Both the position numbers and the translations under genes were made by a program. Below the pieces are notes generated by a model. It was not told the origin of the DNA, ran no database searches, and worked only from the letters and a program-made list of their open reading frames with translations. Source: DRWZ01 sp964601505 (GTDB lineage: Bacteria > Calescibacteriota > Calescibacteriia > Calescibacteriales > Calescibacteriaceae). Taken from it: a stretch of DNA of 23,812 bases. The stretch is from positions 1 through 23,812 of the forward strand of contig CAZRNR010000032.1 in the NCBI GenBank assembly GCA_964601505.1, in the 5' to 3' direction. Of the stretch, positions 15,217-23,811 are shown in pieces (position 1 is the first letter of the stretch; every line of letters begins with the position of its first letter).

Positions 15217-16680
15217 ATGATAAAAAAAGCAAAACATAAAAGCAAATCAAAGAAAATAAGGCAGATCCTCTTCCTCATAATAATATGTTCTCTTAACTTT
15301 CAAAAAATATATGCATATGAAAGAGAAGGAGGTATATCAGTTGGAGGATATGGCTCAGCACGCTTTGAATACCTTTCTCAAGGAGATAAATCCATATCAA
15401 CCTTCACACTACGAAGAATAGTCCCTACCCTATCAACCACCGTAAAAGAAAGACTAAGGTTCTATACAGAACTTGAGTTTGAAAGATTCGGACTCATTGA
15501 ACTTGTAGAGGAGATGAAACCAGATAAAGGTGGTCTCAAAACCAAAACAGAAATTGAAGGAACAGATGGATCCGAGATAAAACTTGAGCAAATGTGGGGA
15601 GAGCTTGAAATCTCAAGATTCCTGAAATTCAGAATGGGTGCAATACTCCCTCCGGTTGGAAGATTCAACATCTTACACGATGATGATATATGGGAGCCAG
15701 CAAGAAGACCTCTTTCTGTAAGAGATGCAACAGTTCTCCCAAGCAAAACAGCCTGGACAGAAGTAGGAGCAGGTTTCAACGGTAATATTGATATATCAGA
15801 AAGTCTTCTTGGATATGAATTCTACATCGTAAATGGTGTAACCCTTGAACATGACTTTGAACTCTATGTCATCGGAGGTGCAGATAAAAAAATAGATGAT
15901 GAAAACATAAAATACAATCAGGCAAAACTTGAAGCTATAATAAAGCCAAGATTCGGAACTTTTAAAATAGACACAAAGAAAGAAAAAGCAATAACAGGTA
16001 GAATCTTTCTATCGCCAATCATAGGATACGAATTTGGGTTCTCTGGATACTTCGGGAGATACACACCAGATTTTCTTATCCCAGCAGATGTCTGGACTTT
16101 AGCTCTTGATTTCAAGGCAGAACCATCTTCAATACTTGACTTTGAGGGAGAGTATGCACTCACACGTTTCCTAAAAACAAGCAAAGTGATAGAAGATATA
16201 ATTAAAAAAGCTTTCCATAAAGAAGGAAAAGTTGTATTCTATCAGAGCTCAACCGGAACTAATGTTGATATACCAACAGAAATTGTATCTGAAATAAAAA
16301 TCAAAGAAAAAACAATTGCAGATACAAAGCACGGTGGATGGATGATCCTTCGCGTTAAATTCTTCCCAAGCTTTTTCAGAGGAACTTTCATTGATATTGA
16401 CGGAGAATCACAATTTATACTATTCTTGAGACCAGAGTACGTACAATATCAAAAAACTATATCAAAACTCGAATTTAAAAATGGAATTATAGAATCAGAA
16501 CAGCGAGAAGATATAAAACAGATAAGAAACACCATCGGATTAGCCTATAGACCGACAAAAAATTTTGTGTTCTCTCTATCTTACGAACTTACAAATCTGC
16601 TGAGCGGATCACAATATATACATACCTCAGGTAAAGAAAACCAAAATTCAATACTCTTTGGATTTGCGTTTGGACTTTAA
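15217..16680 (+). CDS. Outer-membrane porin, OprO/OprP-like
   Basis: 487 residues from the ATG at 15217, chosen because the strong ribosome-binding site GGAGGAG ends six bases before it. The N-terminus is Lys-rich, then hydrophobic (ILFLIIICSLNF), ending in KIYAYE, a signal peptide. The rest alternates polar and hydrophobic residues as in a beta-barrel. The conserved porin segments RFYTELEFE, FRMGAILPPVGRFNILHDD, RRPLSVRDATVLPSKTAWTE and VGAGFNG resemble the phosphate-selective porin family, and it ends with alternating aromatic residues. The substrate cannot be told. It leads an operon with the flavinylation gene 14 bp downstream and a small membrane protein. Confidence 0.85.
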   Translation: MIKKAKHKSKSKKIRQILFLIIICSLNFQKIYAYEREGGISVGGYGSARFEYLSQGDKSISTFTLRRIVPTLSTTVKERLRFYTELEFERFGLIELVEEMKPDKGGLKTKTEIEGTDGSEIKLEQMWGELEISRFLKFRMGAILPPVGRFNILHDDDIWEPARRPLSVRDATVLPSKTAWTEVGAGFNGNIDISESLLGYEFYIVNGVTLEHDFELYVIGGADKKIDDENIKYNQAKLEAIIKPRFGTFKIDTKKEKAITGRIFLSPIIGYEFGFSGYFGRYTPDFLIPADVWTLALDFKAEPSSILDFEGEYALTRFLKTSKVIEDIIKKAFHKEGKVVFYQSSTGTNVDIPTEIVSEIKIKEKTIADTKHGGWMILRVKFFPSFFRGTFIDIDGESQFILFLRPEYVQYQKTISKLEFKNGIIESEQREDIKQIRNTIGLAYRPTKNFVFSLSYELTNLLSGSQYIHTSGKENQNSILFGFAFGL

Positions 16681-16694
16681 GGAGGCATTAAATA

Positions 16695-17936
16695 ATGAAA
16701 ATCAATAATATAGTTCTGATAAATATAAACATTCTCGTGTTTCTTTCTTCATACTTATACGCAGAAAGTTATGAGAAAGAAATATATGATCTATCTTCTC
16801 AAGTATTTCCAGAAGCGATAAGTTTGGCTATCATAGATGTGGAAATTAAAAATCCAGAAAACTTTGAAAAATACATTAAACCAGCAAAACCCACAATTGA
16901 AGAAAGATCATTTTTGGGAAGCTACGCCGTAATTCAGAACAATGATTCAGGCTACTGCTTCATTTTAAATGAAATCGGGAAAGAAATGCCTATAACTTTC
17001 TTCGTATGTTTAAACTCAGATTCTTCTGTAAGGTTCATTGATGTTATCAGATACAGGGAGACAAGAGGTGGTGAGATAAGATCAAAGTTATTTCTGAAAC
17101 AATTTATTGGTAAAAACCCAAGTGATAGTATTTCTGTTGGAAGAGATATAAGAAACATAAGAGGAGCAACTTTATCTGCATGGGCAACATCTCGCGCTGT
17201 TAGAAAAGCTTTCGGTATAAAAAAATCCATCGATAATGGTGAAGCCATAATCTCAATAAAGAGCATATATAAAAACAAAACACCAGACAAAAAATCAAGA
17301 TGCTATGAGGTTGGGGATACATTTTTATGCCTAAAGTGTGATTGTTCAGAAAAAGAATTCGCAGAGGTCCAATCTTTCCTTCTAGAAATCTCAAAACAGT
17401 TCTCTGATTTTTATTTCTATGGCACCGAATCTCAAAACATAAAAAAACTTATAGAGAAATATAAGAAAATAAGAATGGACATTCCATTTTTTGATATATA
17501 TTGGCATGGTCAGAAGGCAGACCTTGGAGGAGTCTGGAAAGGCTATGTTGTAGATGCACTTGCAGAATTCATTAGAAGAAACAAAAAAGATTTTGAGATA
17601 AACTTCGGATGGTCATCTTTCTATTTCTCAAAACCCACAGAAATTCTTGTTCTTGGAGAAAGAATAATCTGGGATGGAGCTGTTTCAGTTTCAGATTCTG
17701 ATTCCGATTACTCAAAAATTTTTGATCCGATCTCTAAAAAATATGTGAGTGGTAAAGGTAAAGTCGCAGTTCTACACAAAAGCGCAGAGTTTTCAGACTT
17801 TGGTTCAACACTATGTATAATCTGGGAAGAATGTGAAAGTTATATCAAAAAAAACCGGGGTAAGTTGATAAAAGGAAATCAAAACTTCGGAAATAGAACA
17901 ATAAATAATCCTGATTCCCAACTAAAAAATGATTAG
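16695..17936 (+). CDS. FMN-binding domain fused to an ApbE-type flavin transferase
   Basis: 413 residues with a signal peptide ending near YAES. Residues about 70-175 look like an FMN-binding domain with RGATLSA at 156-162, where the Thr of the GAT motif is the expected site of covalent FMN. Residues about 205-395 are a short ApbE-like domain: KQFSDFYFYGTES, DLGGVWKGYVVD at 276-287 (FAD-binding motif), FDPIS at 343-347 and EFSDFGSTL at 365-373. ApbE transfers FMN from FAD to Thr, so the protein could flavinylate itself outside the cytoplasm. The ApbE part is shorter than usual (about 190 against 300 residues), with the middle reduced. Ribosome-binding site GGAGG lies between the porin stop and this start. 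Confidence 0.78.
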   Translation: MKINNIVLININILVFLSSYLYAESYEKEIYDLSSQVFPEAISLAIIDVEIKNPENFEKYIKPAKPTIEERSFLGSYAVIQNNDSGYCFILNEIGKEMPITFFVCLNSDSSVRFIDVIRYRETRGGEIRSKLFLKQFIGKNPSDSISVGRDIRNIRGATLSAWATSRAVRKAFGIKKSIDNGEAIISIKSIYKNKTPDKKSRCYEVGDTFLCLKCDCSEKEFAEVQSFLLEISKQFSDFYFYGTESQNIKKLIEKYKKIRMDIPFFDIYWHGQKADLGGVWKGYVVDALAEFIRRNKKDFEINFGWSSFYFSKPTEILVLGERIIWDGAVSVSDSDSDYSKIFDPISKKYVSGKGKVAVLHKSAEFSDFGSTLCIIWEECESYIKKNRGKLIKGNQNFGNRTINNPDSQLKND

Positions 17937-17988
17937 AAAAGGTATAAAATCAAAAGCATACAAAAATTAGGAGGAACTGTAAAAAATA

Positions 17989-18462
17989 ATGAGAGAAATA
18001 AGAATAATGAACTTAAATCCACCACTAAAGACTGCGATATTTTTCTTCTGCTTGTATTGCACATTTGGGCCTTTTATAAACCTTGGTTACCATATCTCAA
18101 AAAAAGGCATAGGCGTAGAAAATGTCAAGAAATATTACATAGGTAGCGAAGATGAAATGCTACCAGGACAATCTTTAGTTTCAATATTTGAAGTTATGCA
18201 TTTCCACACCTGGGCACAATCATCTGCAATATTCATACTATCAGCTATATTTTCCATATCTTCATTCAGATACAAATCCTTTATAATTGGTCTAACTTTC
18301 ATTTTCTCAATAGGTCATATCTTTCTTCCATCTTTTGTCAGATTTGTTCATCCGAACTTCTCTTATCCTTTATTTATCACGACATTCGGGCTTTCTTTCA
18401 ACACTATACTTATGGCTTTGTGGATAATCAAGGATGTGTTTTCCAGAAGAATTTCGGACTAA
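17989..18462 (+). CDS. Four-helix membrane protein of the flavin operon, unknown family
   Basis: 157 residues from the ATG at 17989, preceded by TAGGAGGA about 13 bases upstream; a second ATG six codons later is possible. Four membrane segments lie roughly at 15-33, 74-93, 98-115 and 127-147. Histidines His71 and His73 (MHFHTWAQ) at the edge of the second helix and His110 in the third could bind heme or metal, which would suit a quinol- or electron-transfer partner for the flavoprotein before it. That is inference; I do not recognise the family. The stop overlaps the end of the convergent gene by 4 bp. Confidence 0.7.
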   Translation: MREIRIMNLNPPLKTAIFFFCLYCTFGPFINLGYHISKKGIGVENVKKYYIGSEDEMLPGQSLVSIFEVMHFHTWAQSSAIFILSAIFSISSFRYKSFIIGLTFIFSIGHIFLPSFVRFVHPNFSYPLFITTFGLSFNTILMALWIIKDVFSRRISD

Positions 18463-19103
18463 TTTACTTTATGTTCCGCTTCTTTTACATAAGTATCTCC
18501 CTGGAAACTACTTATGAAACTATCAACAGCTCGTCTGAAATTGACCACAGTCCTTATAGATCTAAACATCCCATAGATGAAGGATAGAAATACAATTAAC
18601 CCCACAACATACGAAACAATATTTGGAGGATTTTTTAGGAACACAAATAACAGAGAAGAAAGGAAAATAACAGAAATGACAATCAGAGATGATATTGGTA
18701 TAGTACTCAGAAGGTCATCAGTTGCCTTTTTCATTTTTTCAAACTCCGCTTCTCTATGAGAAAACTTCATTCTTGCAATAACCAAACCTTCATATATTTT
18801 CTTTATGTTGTCAGATTTCAACAAAATAAATATCTCCATTGCTATAAGAGCAAGAACCGATATCATGATAAAAAAAATAGCTGCCCAGAGCAACTCACCT
18901 ATATTTCCGTATGAGAGATAAATGTTAACAACAATACCGCACGAAAGTAGAAAAGAAAGAGAAATCATAATGGTCAAATTTCTTTCCAGATTTCTGCTCT
19001 TGATCTTTTTCCTTTTACCAAAAGATTTCTCAAATTCCTCTGTGAGCTTGAAGAACTCCCTTAGTCTGGACTCCTGCTCCACTGTAAGTTTTCTTGTCCT
19101 CAC
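18459..19103 (-). CDS. Membrane protein of unknown function with coiled-coil N-terminus
   Basis: 214 residues starting with GTG at 19103. Residues 1-42 are charged and helical, then four membrane segments at about 43-64, 72-96, 135-156 and 163-182, with a helical soluble stretch (about 97-132) between the pairs. No catalytic motif or cysteine pair is seen. It lies 53 bp after the O-antigen ligase-like gene on the same strand and may be cotranscribed with it. The start lacks a good ribosome-binding site and could be slightly downstream. I do not recognise the family. Confidence 0.65.
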   Translation of the reverse strand: MRTRKLTVEQESRLREFFKLTEEFEKSFGKRKKIKSRNLERNLTIMISLSFLLSCGIVVNIYLSYGNIGELLWAAIFFIMISVLALIAMEIFILLKSDNIKKIYEGLVIARMKFSHREAEFEKMKKATDDLLSTIPISSLIVISVIFLSSLLFVFLKNPPNIVSYVVGLIVFLSFIYGMFRSIRTVVNFRRAVDSFISSFQGDTYVKEAEHKVN

Positions 19104-19156
19104 AGATAAATTTTTAATCAGAATACTTCCAGTTCATAAAAATCACTACAAAATTT

Positions 19157-20452
19157 TTATGATTCACCTTTTTGTTGCTTTTCAGTCATAATTCTTTCAA
19201 GAGCAGCAATGGCCCCACTCATAAGCCAAAACATCTCAGATGTCTGTAATATAACCAAAGTATTTGCAGGTATCATATGAAAAAGAATCCCGACAAACCA
19301 GCAAATCATTCCAACAGATGCGGGTTTCAAATATTCATCATTCGGTAGGTTTCTATAAACCTCAAAATAGATTCTCCACAAATTTTTGAGAATGATTAAA
19401 AACAATATAAACCCAATAGTTCCAACCTCTCCCCAAACGCGGAAATACTGACTATCCATAAGTCCCAAACCGAAGGCTCCATATCCAAAAAGAAAAGTTA
19501 TAATATTTTGCGGGAGTTGGTCAAACAAAAAGTATTTCCATCTCTCTACTCTGACAAAACCTGAACTTTCAACATATATATTTCCCAAAATCTCGCCACC
19601 ACCACTACCAGTAAATGTGTATTTTATCCTCTCAATGACATAATCTGGCAGAATGAAAGGCGAAAGAGCAACGATAAAAAGAACCATGAGAAAAAGATCT
19701 TTTCTTCTTAGGAAAATAAGGGTAAAAATAATCCAAGCTATTCCAGCCAAATAAGAGGCTCTTGAAAGAGTCCTAAAATAAACTATTGCAGATATAGCAA
19801 AAAATAAAAGAAAGAAGAATTTCTTCAAACCGCGTGAGCTCAAGAAGAAAGGTAAAGAAAAAGACATAACACCAAAAGTGAAAATACCAACATTTTCTCT
19901 GCCAGCAAACTTCTCATGGAATGGGAATCTTATAGCATTTCCTGTCTTACCCTGAGATATATCTCCTAGCCAATAAATCAGCGCTAATGATATACCTAAA
20001 AAATAAGCTACAAGCAAGAATTTGAAATCCCGTTCATCTTTAATAAGAGAATAGGCAAAAATGAAATAAGACCAATACTGTATGTATTTTAACAAGAAAA
20101 AAATCTGAGCTTTTTTTGAAAAGAATATAAAGGTTGAAAAAGCATGAAGCAAAGCAAAAAACAAAAGGAGACGGAAAATCCTATATCCGGCTCCGGTTTT
20201 TGGAACACTTAGACCAAACCTCAGAAACCACATAAGAGCTACAATAGCAAAAATTATGTCCTCAAATCTTAGTGTTATCTCTCTTACCTCCGTCTGACCA
20301 ATCAAAATAGTTGGAGATATAGGTATCAAAAAGCAGATAAACCACAACCCTACCTGTGGCTTATTCAAGATAACAGGGAAAAGAACTACGAACAAGAAAA
20401 ATAATGGGATAACATAATCCCTAATGATTTCAGAAACCGCTTTTTCTCCCAC
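19157..20452 (-). CDS. O-antigen ligase/polymerase-like membrane protein (Wzy/WaaL superfamily)
   Basis: 431 residues starting with GTG at 20452 and with ten or more hydrophobic segments. The family signature is the late loop and helix FGYGAFGLGLMDSQYFRVWG followed by EVGTIGFILFLIIL, matching the GxGxFG...DxxYLxxxxExGxxGF pattern of PF04932 proteins. These polymerise or ligate O-antigen, exopolysaccharide or similar glycans at the periplasmic face. The long periplasmic loop before this motif (from about residue 270) also fits. No other glycan gene is adjacent, although a Wzc/CpsD-like tail appears at the right edge, so whether it is a ligase or polymerase is open. Confidence 0.78.
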   Translation of the reverse strand: MGEKAVSEIIRDYVIPLFFLFVVLFPVILNKPQVGLWFICFLIPISPTILIGQTEVREITLRFEDIIFAIVALMWFLRFGLSVPKTGAGYRIFRLLLFFALLHAFSTFIFFSKKAQIFFLLKYIQYWSYFIFAYSLIKDERDFKFLLVAYFLGISLALIYWLGDISQGKTGNAIRFPFHEKFAGRENVGIFTFGVMSFSLPFFLSSRGLKKFFFLLFFAISAIVYFRTLSRASYLAGIAWIIFTLIFLRRKDLFLMVLFIVALSPFILPDYVIERIKYTFTGSGGGEILGNIYVESSGFVRVERWKYFLFDQLPQNIITFLFGYGAFGLGLMDSQYFRVWGEVGTIGFILFLIILKNLWRIYFEVYRNLPNDEYLKPASVGMICWFVGILFHMIPANTLVILQTSEMFWLMSGAIAALERIMTEKQQKGES

Positions 20453-20539
20453 TGATTTACATTAAATCCGAGCAAAAATATTAACTCCTTCAACAAAAAG
20501 TTATGATGGTAATAAAAGTAAAAATTATATTATTGAATC

Positions 20540-20569
20540 TTGATAACAGAACAACCGTAGAAATAAAAT
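20540..20569 (+). promoter_or_regulatory. Promoter-like sequence upstream of the ABC-2 permease
   Basis: TTGATA at 20540-20545 and TAAAAT at 20564-20569 with an 18-bp spacer, about 95 bp before the permease ATG, in the divergent gap with the O-antigen ligase-like gene. AT-rich sequence makes chance matches likely. Confidence 0.25.
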
Positions 20570-20663
20570 ACCCCTGCGGAATATGACCCATTAATAACCA
20601 TATAGGTGATTAGCCCTCTGATACTCAAATCAATCAGATAGAGATGGAGCCAAACATTTCCAA

Positions 20664-21491
20664 ATGAAGGCATTTATTTCAGCAAATTTTCAAAAAATCT
20701 CTTTGGATTTAAATATGGAAAATATGATAAATCTTGCACTAAGAGAGATACGGTCTTTGTTCCTATCACCGGTAGCTCATGTAGTAACAGCAATCTTCGC
20801 ACTAATTTTAGCCTGGTTTTTCATAAATATAGTTGCACTCTATGTAATTTTAAGCCTACAAGCAATCAGGGCTCCTTTCATAGCGGAGAGGTTAAACATG
20901 CAAGACATAGTTGTTCAACCATTCTTTGGGAACATAAGCGTGATACTACTTTTCATAATCCCAATGATAACGATGCGGGCCTTTGCTGAAGAAAAAAGAA
21001 TGGGAACTTTTGAACTTATATATACATCACCCATCAACACGTGGTCAATAGTAATAGGAAAATTTATCGGGATATCAGCATTTGTTATGTTTCTGATACT
21101 GATCTCCGGATTTTTTATGATTCCACTTTTCTCATATGGTGAGCCGGATAAGGGAGCAGTACTAACTTCATACATAGGATTAATACTTATGGCTCTTGCA
21201 TTCGTTGCTGCTGGGATATTCGCTTCCTCGATCACAGAAAACCAAATAATATCAATAATAGTTGCCTTTGGAATACTCCTGCTATTTTGGGTTCTTGGAT
21301 GGGTCAGAGGAACACTTGAAGGAACACTAAGAGATGTGCTTTCATATCTATCGTTTATGGATCACTTCCAAAACTTCTCCCGTGGAGTAGTTGATACAAG
21401 AGACCTTGTTTATTACTTATCATTTACAGGGGTACTTCTTTTCCTAACATATTCTGTCCTTGAATCAAGGAGATGGAGAGGAGCGTACTAA
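20664..21491 (+). CDS. ABC-2 type transporter permease (GldF-like)
   Basis: 275 residues from the ATG at 20664 (GATGGAG about 14 bases upstream). The family usually begins near ALREIRSLFLSPVAHVV, so the ATG at 20715 or 20724 is also plausible. About six membrane segments are visible, with the typical cytoplasmic segment TMRAFAEEKRMGTFELIYTS followed by PINTWSIVIGKF. It resembles the permease of GldF/NosY-type export systems. The usual ATPase gene before it and GldG-like gene after it are absent: it abuts a CoA-transferase gene with no spacing. Either the ATPase is encoded elsewhere or the cluster was rearranged. Confidence 0.82.
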   Translation: MKAFISANFQKISLDLNMENMINLALREIRSLFLSPVAHVVTAIFALILAWFFINIVALYVILSLQAIRAPFIAERLNMQDIVVQPFFGNISVILLFIIPMITMRAFAEEKRMGTFELIYTSPINTWSIVIGKFIGISAFVMFLILISGFFMIPLFSYGEPDKGAVLTSYIGLILMALAFVAAGIFASSITENQIISIIVAFGILLLFWVLGWVRGTLEGTLRDVLSYLSFMDHFQNFSRGVVDTRDLVYYLSFTGVLLFLTYSVLESRRWRGAY

Positions 21492-22652
21492 ATGATTGTT
21501 CTTGACTTTTCGCGTTTGCTACCCGGACCACTTGCAACATACATATTAGCGCATCTTGGATTTGAAATAATAAAAGTAGAAGATCCAAAAGGCTCGGATA
21601 TAACCAGATATATTCCCCCATTTACTGAATGGGGGGAAAGTTCAGTCTTTTCTTTTCTAAATGCAGGGAAAAAATCGATAGCCATAGACCTAAAAAAAGA
21701 TGAAGCTATTGAAATAGTAAAAGATCTCATAAAAAAATCAGATGTAATAGTTGAGGGATTCAGACCAGGAGTTATGAAAAAACTTGGACTTGATTTTGAA
21801 AGCGCAAGAAAAATAAATCCCAAAATAATCTACTGCTCAATATCAGGATACGGACAATCTGGAATATACTCACAAAAATCAGGGCACGACATAAATTACA
21901 TAGCCCTTTCCGGAATCCTGAACCTGTTTATATCTGAAAACACAGCTTTTATACCCGGCGTTCAAATAGCAGATATATCTGGAGCACTTTTTGCAGTCAT
22001 AGGAATATTAAGCAAATTATACGAAAGAGAAAGGGACAAAAATTTTCAAGGATACCACATAGACATAAGCATGACAGAAACATCTTTGTTCTTCGGAGTT
22101 GAGAGTTTGAGCAAATTTCTTGTTTCAGGCAAGGAACCGGAACCATTTGGAGAAGTTCTAACAGGAGGAGCAATATGCTACAACTTATATAAAACAAAGG
22201 ATGGAAAATGGGTAAGCATAGGTGCCCTTGAACCAAAATTCTGGGAAAATCTGATAAATGCGCTTGAGCTAGATCTCCTTCCTTCCGATGCTATGATAAA
22301 ACCCAAAGAAAATAGCCAAGAATATATCAAACTTAAAGAAAAAATATCATCACTAACATCTGATGAGCTTGATTCAATTCTTTCAAAAGCAGATGTCCCA
22401 TATGAATTCGTAAGGAACTATAGTGAGATGATAGAACACCAAGCTATAAAAGAAAGAGAAATATTTTACTCCATCCAAGAAGACGGTAAAAATCAAAAAC
22501 TTTTAAAACTTCCGTTCATGAATAAAGTGAAAAACATATCACCAAAAATAGGAGAACACAGCAAATACATATTAGAAAAAATTTGCGGATACAGTCCAGA
22601 AAAAATCCAAGAGCTCAAACAAAAAGGAATTATCTCTTTTTCTGACAATTAA
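21492..22652 (+). CDS. CaiB/BaiF family CoA-transferase or alpha-methylacyl-CoA racemase-like enzyme
   Basis: 386 residues; the ATG follows the permease stop codon directly. Class III CoA-transferases and the related racemases share a knotted fold. Visible are VLDFSRLLPGPLATYILAHLG, IKVEDPKGSD, AIDLKKDEA, VIVEGFRPGVMKKLGLDF, and YCSISGYGQSG. The GHDINYIALSG segment with His132 and Asp133, and Asp161 in VQIADISG, correspond to the His126/Asp127 and Asp156 acid-base residues of the racemase branch rather than to the bare Asp nucleophile of formyl-CoA transferase, so I lean towards a 2-methylacyl-CoA racemase. The next gene is a 3-hydroxyacyl-CoA dehydrogenase, consistent with branched or ordinary fatty-acyl-CoA metabolism. 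Confidence 0.85.
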   Translation: MIVLDFSRLLPGPLATYILAHLGFEIIKVEDPKGSDITRYIPPFTEWGESSVFSFLNAGKKSIAIDLKKDEAIEIVKDLIKKSDVIVEGFRPGVMKKLGLDFESARKINPKIIYCSISGYGQSGIYSQKSGHDINYIALSGILNLFISENTAFIPGVQIADISGALFAVIGILSKLYERERDKNFQGYHIDISMTETSLFFGVESLSKFLVSGKEPEPFGEVLTGGAICYNLYKTKDGKWVSIGALEPKFWENLINALELDLLPSDAMIKPKENSQEYIKLKEKISSLTSDELDSILSKADVPYEFVRNYSEMIEHQAIKEREIFYSIQEDGKNQKLLKLPFMNKVKNISPKIGEHSKYILEKICGYSPEKIQELKQKGIISFSDN

Positions 22653-22722
22653 AAAAATCATTAAAATTTTAGAAAAATTGAAAAAAACTAAGTTCGCTTT
22701 TTACTGGTAATCTTTCTTAACT

Positions 22723-23580
22723 ATGGTAAAGAAAGTAGGAATATTGGGACCTGGAACAATGGGAGCAAGCATAGGTTATCTCTCCGCATCTTGTGGATTC
22801 TATACAGAGTTATATGGGAGATCGGAAGATTCAATCAAGAAGGGGAAAGCTAGAATAGAAAAGATAATAGAATCAGCGCTAAAAAGATCAAAGATAACAG
22901 AAGATACAGCACAGAAAATCAGAGAAAGAATAGAATACACAACAGATCTGTATCATCTTGCATCATGTGATATAATAATAGAATCTGTTTCAGAAGATAT
23001 TGACCTGAAAAAAGATTTATTCAAAAAGCTTGATTCCATATGCGGAAGCTCAACAATACTTGCAACAAACACCTCAACTAAATCTATAACAGAAATCGCC
23101 TCCGTATGCTCAAAGCCACAAAGATTCATAGGGATACATTTTTTTAACCCAGCACATATAATGAAACTTGTAGAGGTAATAAGAGCAGTCCAGACATCGG
23201 ACGAAACCGTATCAGAATCAATAGATTTTATCCAAAAGCTTGGGAAATCTCCAGTAGTTCTTAAAGACTATCCCGGGTTTATAGTTAATCATTTACTAGT
23301 TCCGTTTTTAAACCATGCAATAGAAATGCTGGAAAGCGGAGTTTCCGCCGAAGATCTACAAAAAACTGCTACATTAGGACTTGGACACCCTATGGGACCG
23401 ATAGAGCTAGCAGATTTCATAGGACTTGATGTAGTAGAAGCCATGGGTGATACACTATATGAATACTTTAGAAAACCGAAATTCAATCCACCTGTTTCCT
23501 TGAGAAATCTTGTCAAAGCTGGACTACTTGGCCTCAAAACAAAAAAAGGATTTATAGATTACAACGGAAGTAAAAAATAA
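22723..23580 (+). CDS. 3-hydroxyacyl-CoA (3-hydroxybutyryl-CoA) dehydrogenase
   Basis: 285 residues, the length of stand-alone Hbd. It interconverts 3-hydroxyacyl-CoA and 3-oxoacyl-CoA with NAD(P). The Rossmann motif is GPGTMG at 9-14. Catalytic and substrate residues are all found: Ser118 in NTSTKSIT, His139 in IGIHFFNP, Glu151 in KLVEVI and Asn189 in PGFIVNHLL, with the spacings of the human enzyme. The C-terminal domain has LGHPMGPIELADFIGLD and LGLKTKKGF. It follows the CaiB-like gene by 70 bp with no good ribosome-binding site. Whether it works in butyrate-type metabolism or beta-oxidation cannot be told. Confidence 0.93.
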   Translation: MVKKVGILGPGTMGASIGYLSASCGFYTELYGRSEDSIKKGKARIEKIIESALKRSKITEDTAQKIRERIEYTTDLYHLASCDIIIESVSEDIDLKKDLFKKLDSICGSSTILATNTSTKSITEIASVCSKPQRFIGIHFFNPAHIMKLVEVIRAVQTSDETVSESIDFIQKLGKSPVVLKDYPGFIVNHLLVPFLNHAIEMLESGVSAEDLQKTATLGLGHPMGPIELADFIGLDVVEAMGDTLYEYFRKPKFNPPVSLRNLVKAGLLGLKTKKGFIDYNGSKK

Positions 23581-23670
23581 ATGCAGATTCAATTCGATTA
23601 GAATCAACAAATAATCAGATTGGAAAACCTTCAAAAAGAGTTGAGACAAATCAGGAAAAATCAAGGAAAG

Positions 23671-23811
23671 CTAAACCTCTCTTCCAGACTTCTCCTTTTT
23701 TGAACGAGAGTAATCCTTATACCCTTTTGGATAGTAGTAATAGTATTGTCCAAGATGCTCTGAAATTTTATTCACAACACATTTTATATCTTTTATCCCA
23801 ATCTCCCTCAA
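23671..23811 (-). CDS. C-terminal tail of a Wzc/CpsD-type tyrosine autokinase (partial)
   Basis: The frame is open to the right edge and ends in TAG at 23671. The 46 visible residues include IKDIKCVVNKISEHLG followed by a tyrosine cluster (QYYYYYPKGYKDYSRS). A late VxNK/VLNK strand and then a run of tyrosines is characteristic of bacterial polysaccharide-synthesis tyrosine kinases, which autophosphorylate this cluster. The BY-kinase catalytic motifs would lie beyond the window. With the O-antigen ligase-like gene nearby this hints at a surface polysaccharide locus to the right. It converges on the dehydrogenase gene. Confidence 0.6.
   Translation of the reverse strand: MREIGIKDIKCVVNKISEHLGQYYYYYPKGYKDYSRSKKEKSGREV

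Noticed and set aside
23586..23606. Inverted repeat GATTC...GAATC after the hydroxyacyl-CoA dehydrogenase gene as a terminator
   Set aside because: Five-base stem with a ten-base loop and no T run.
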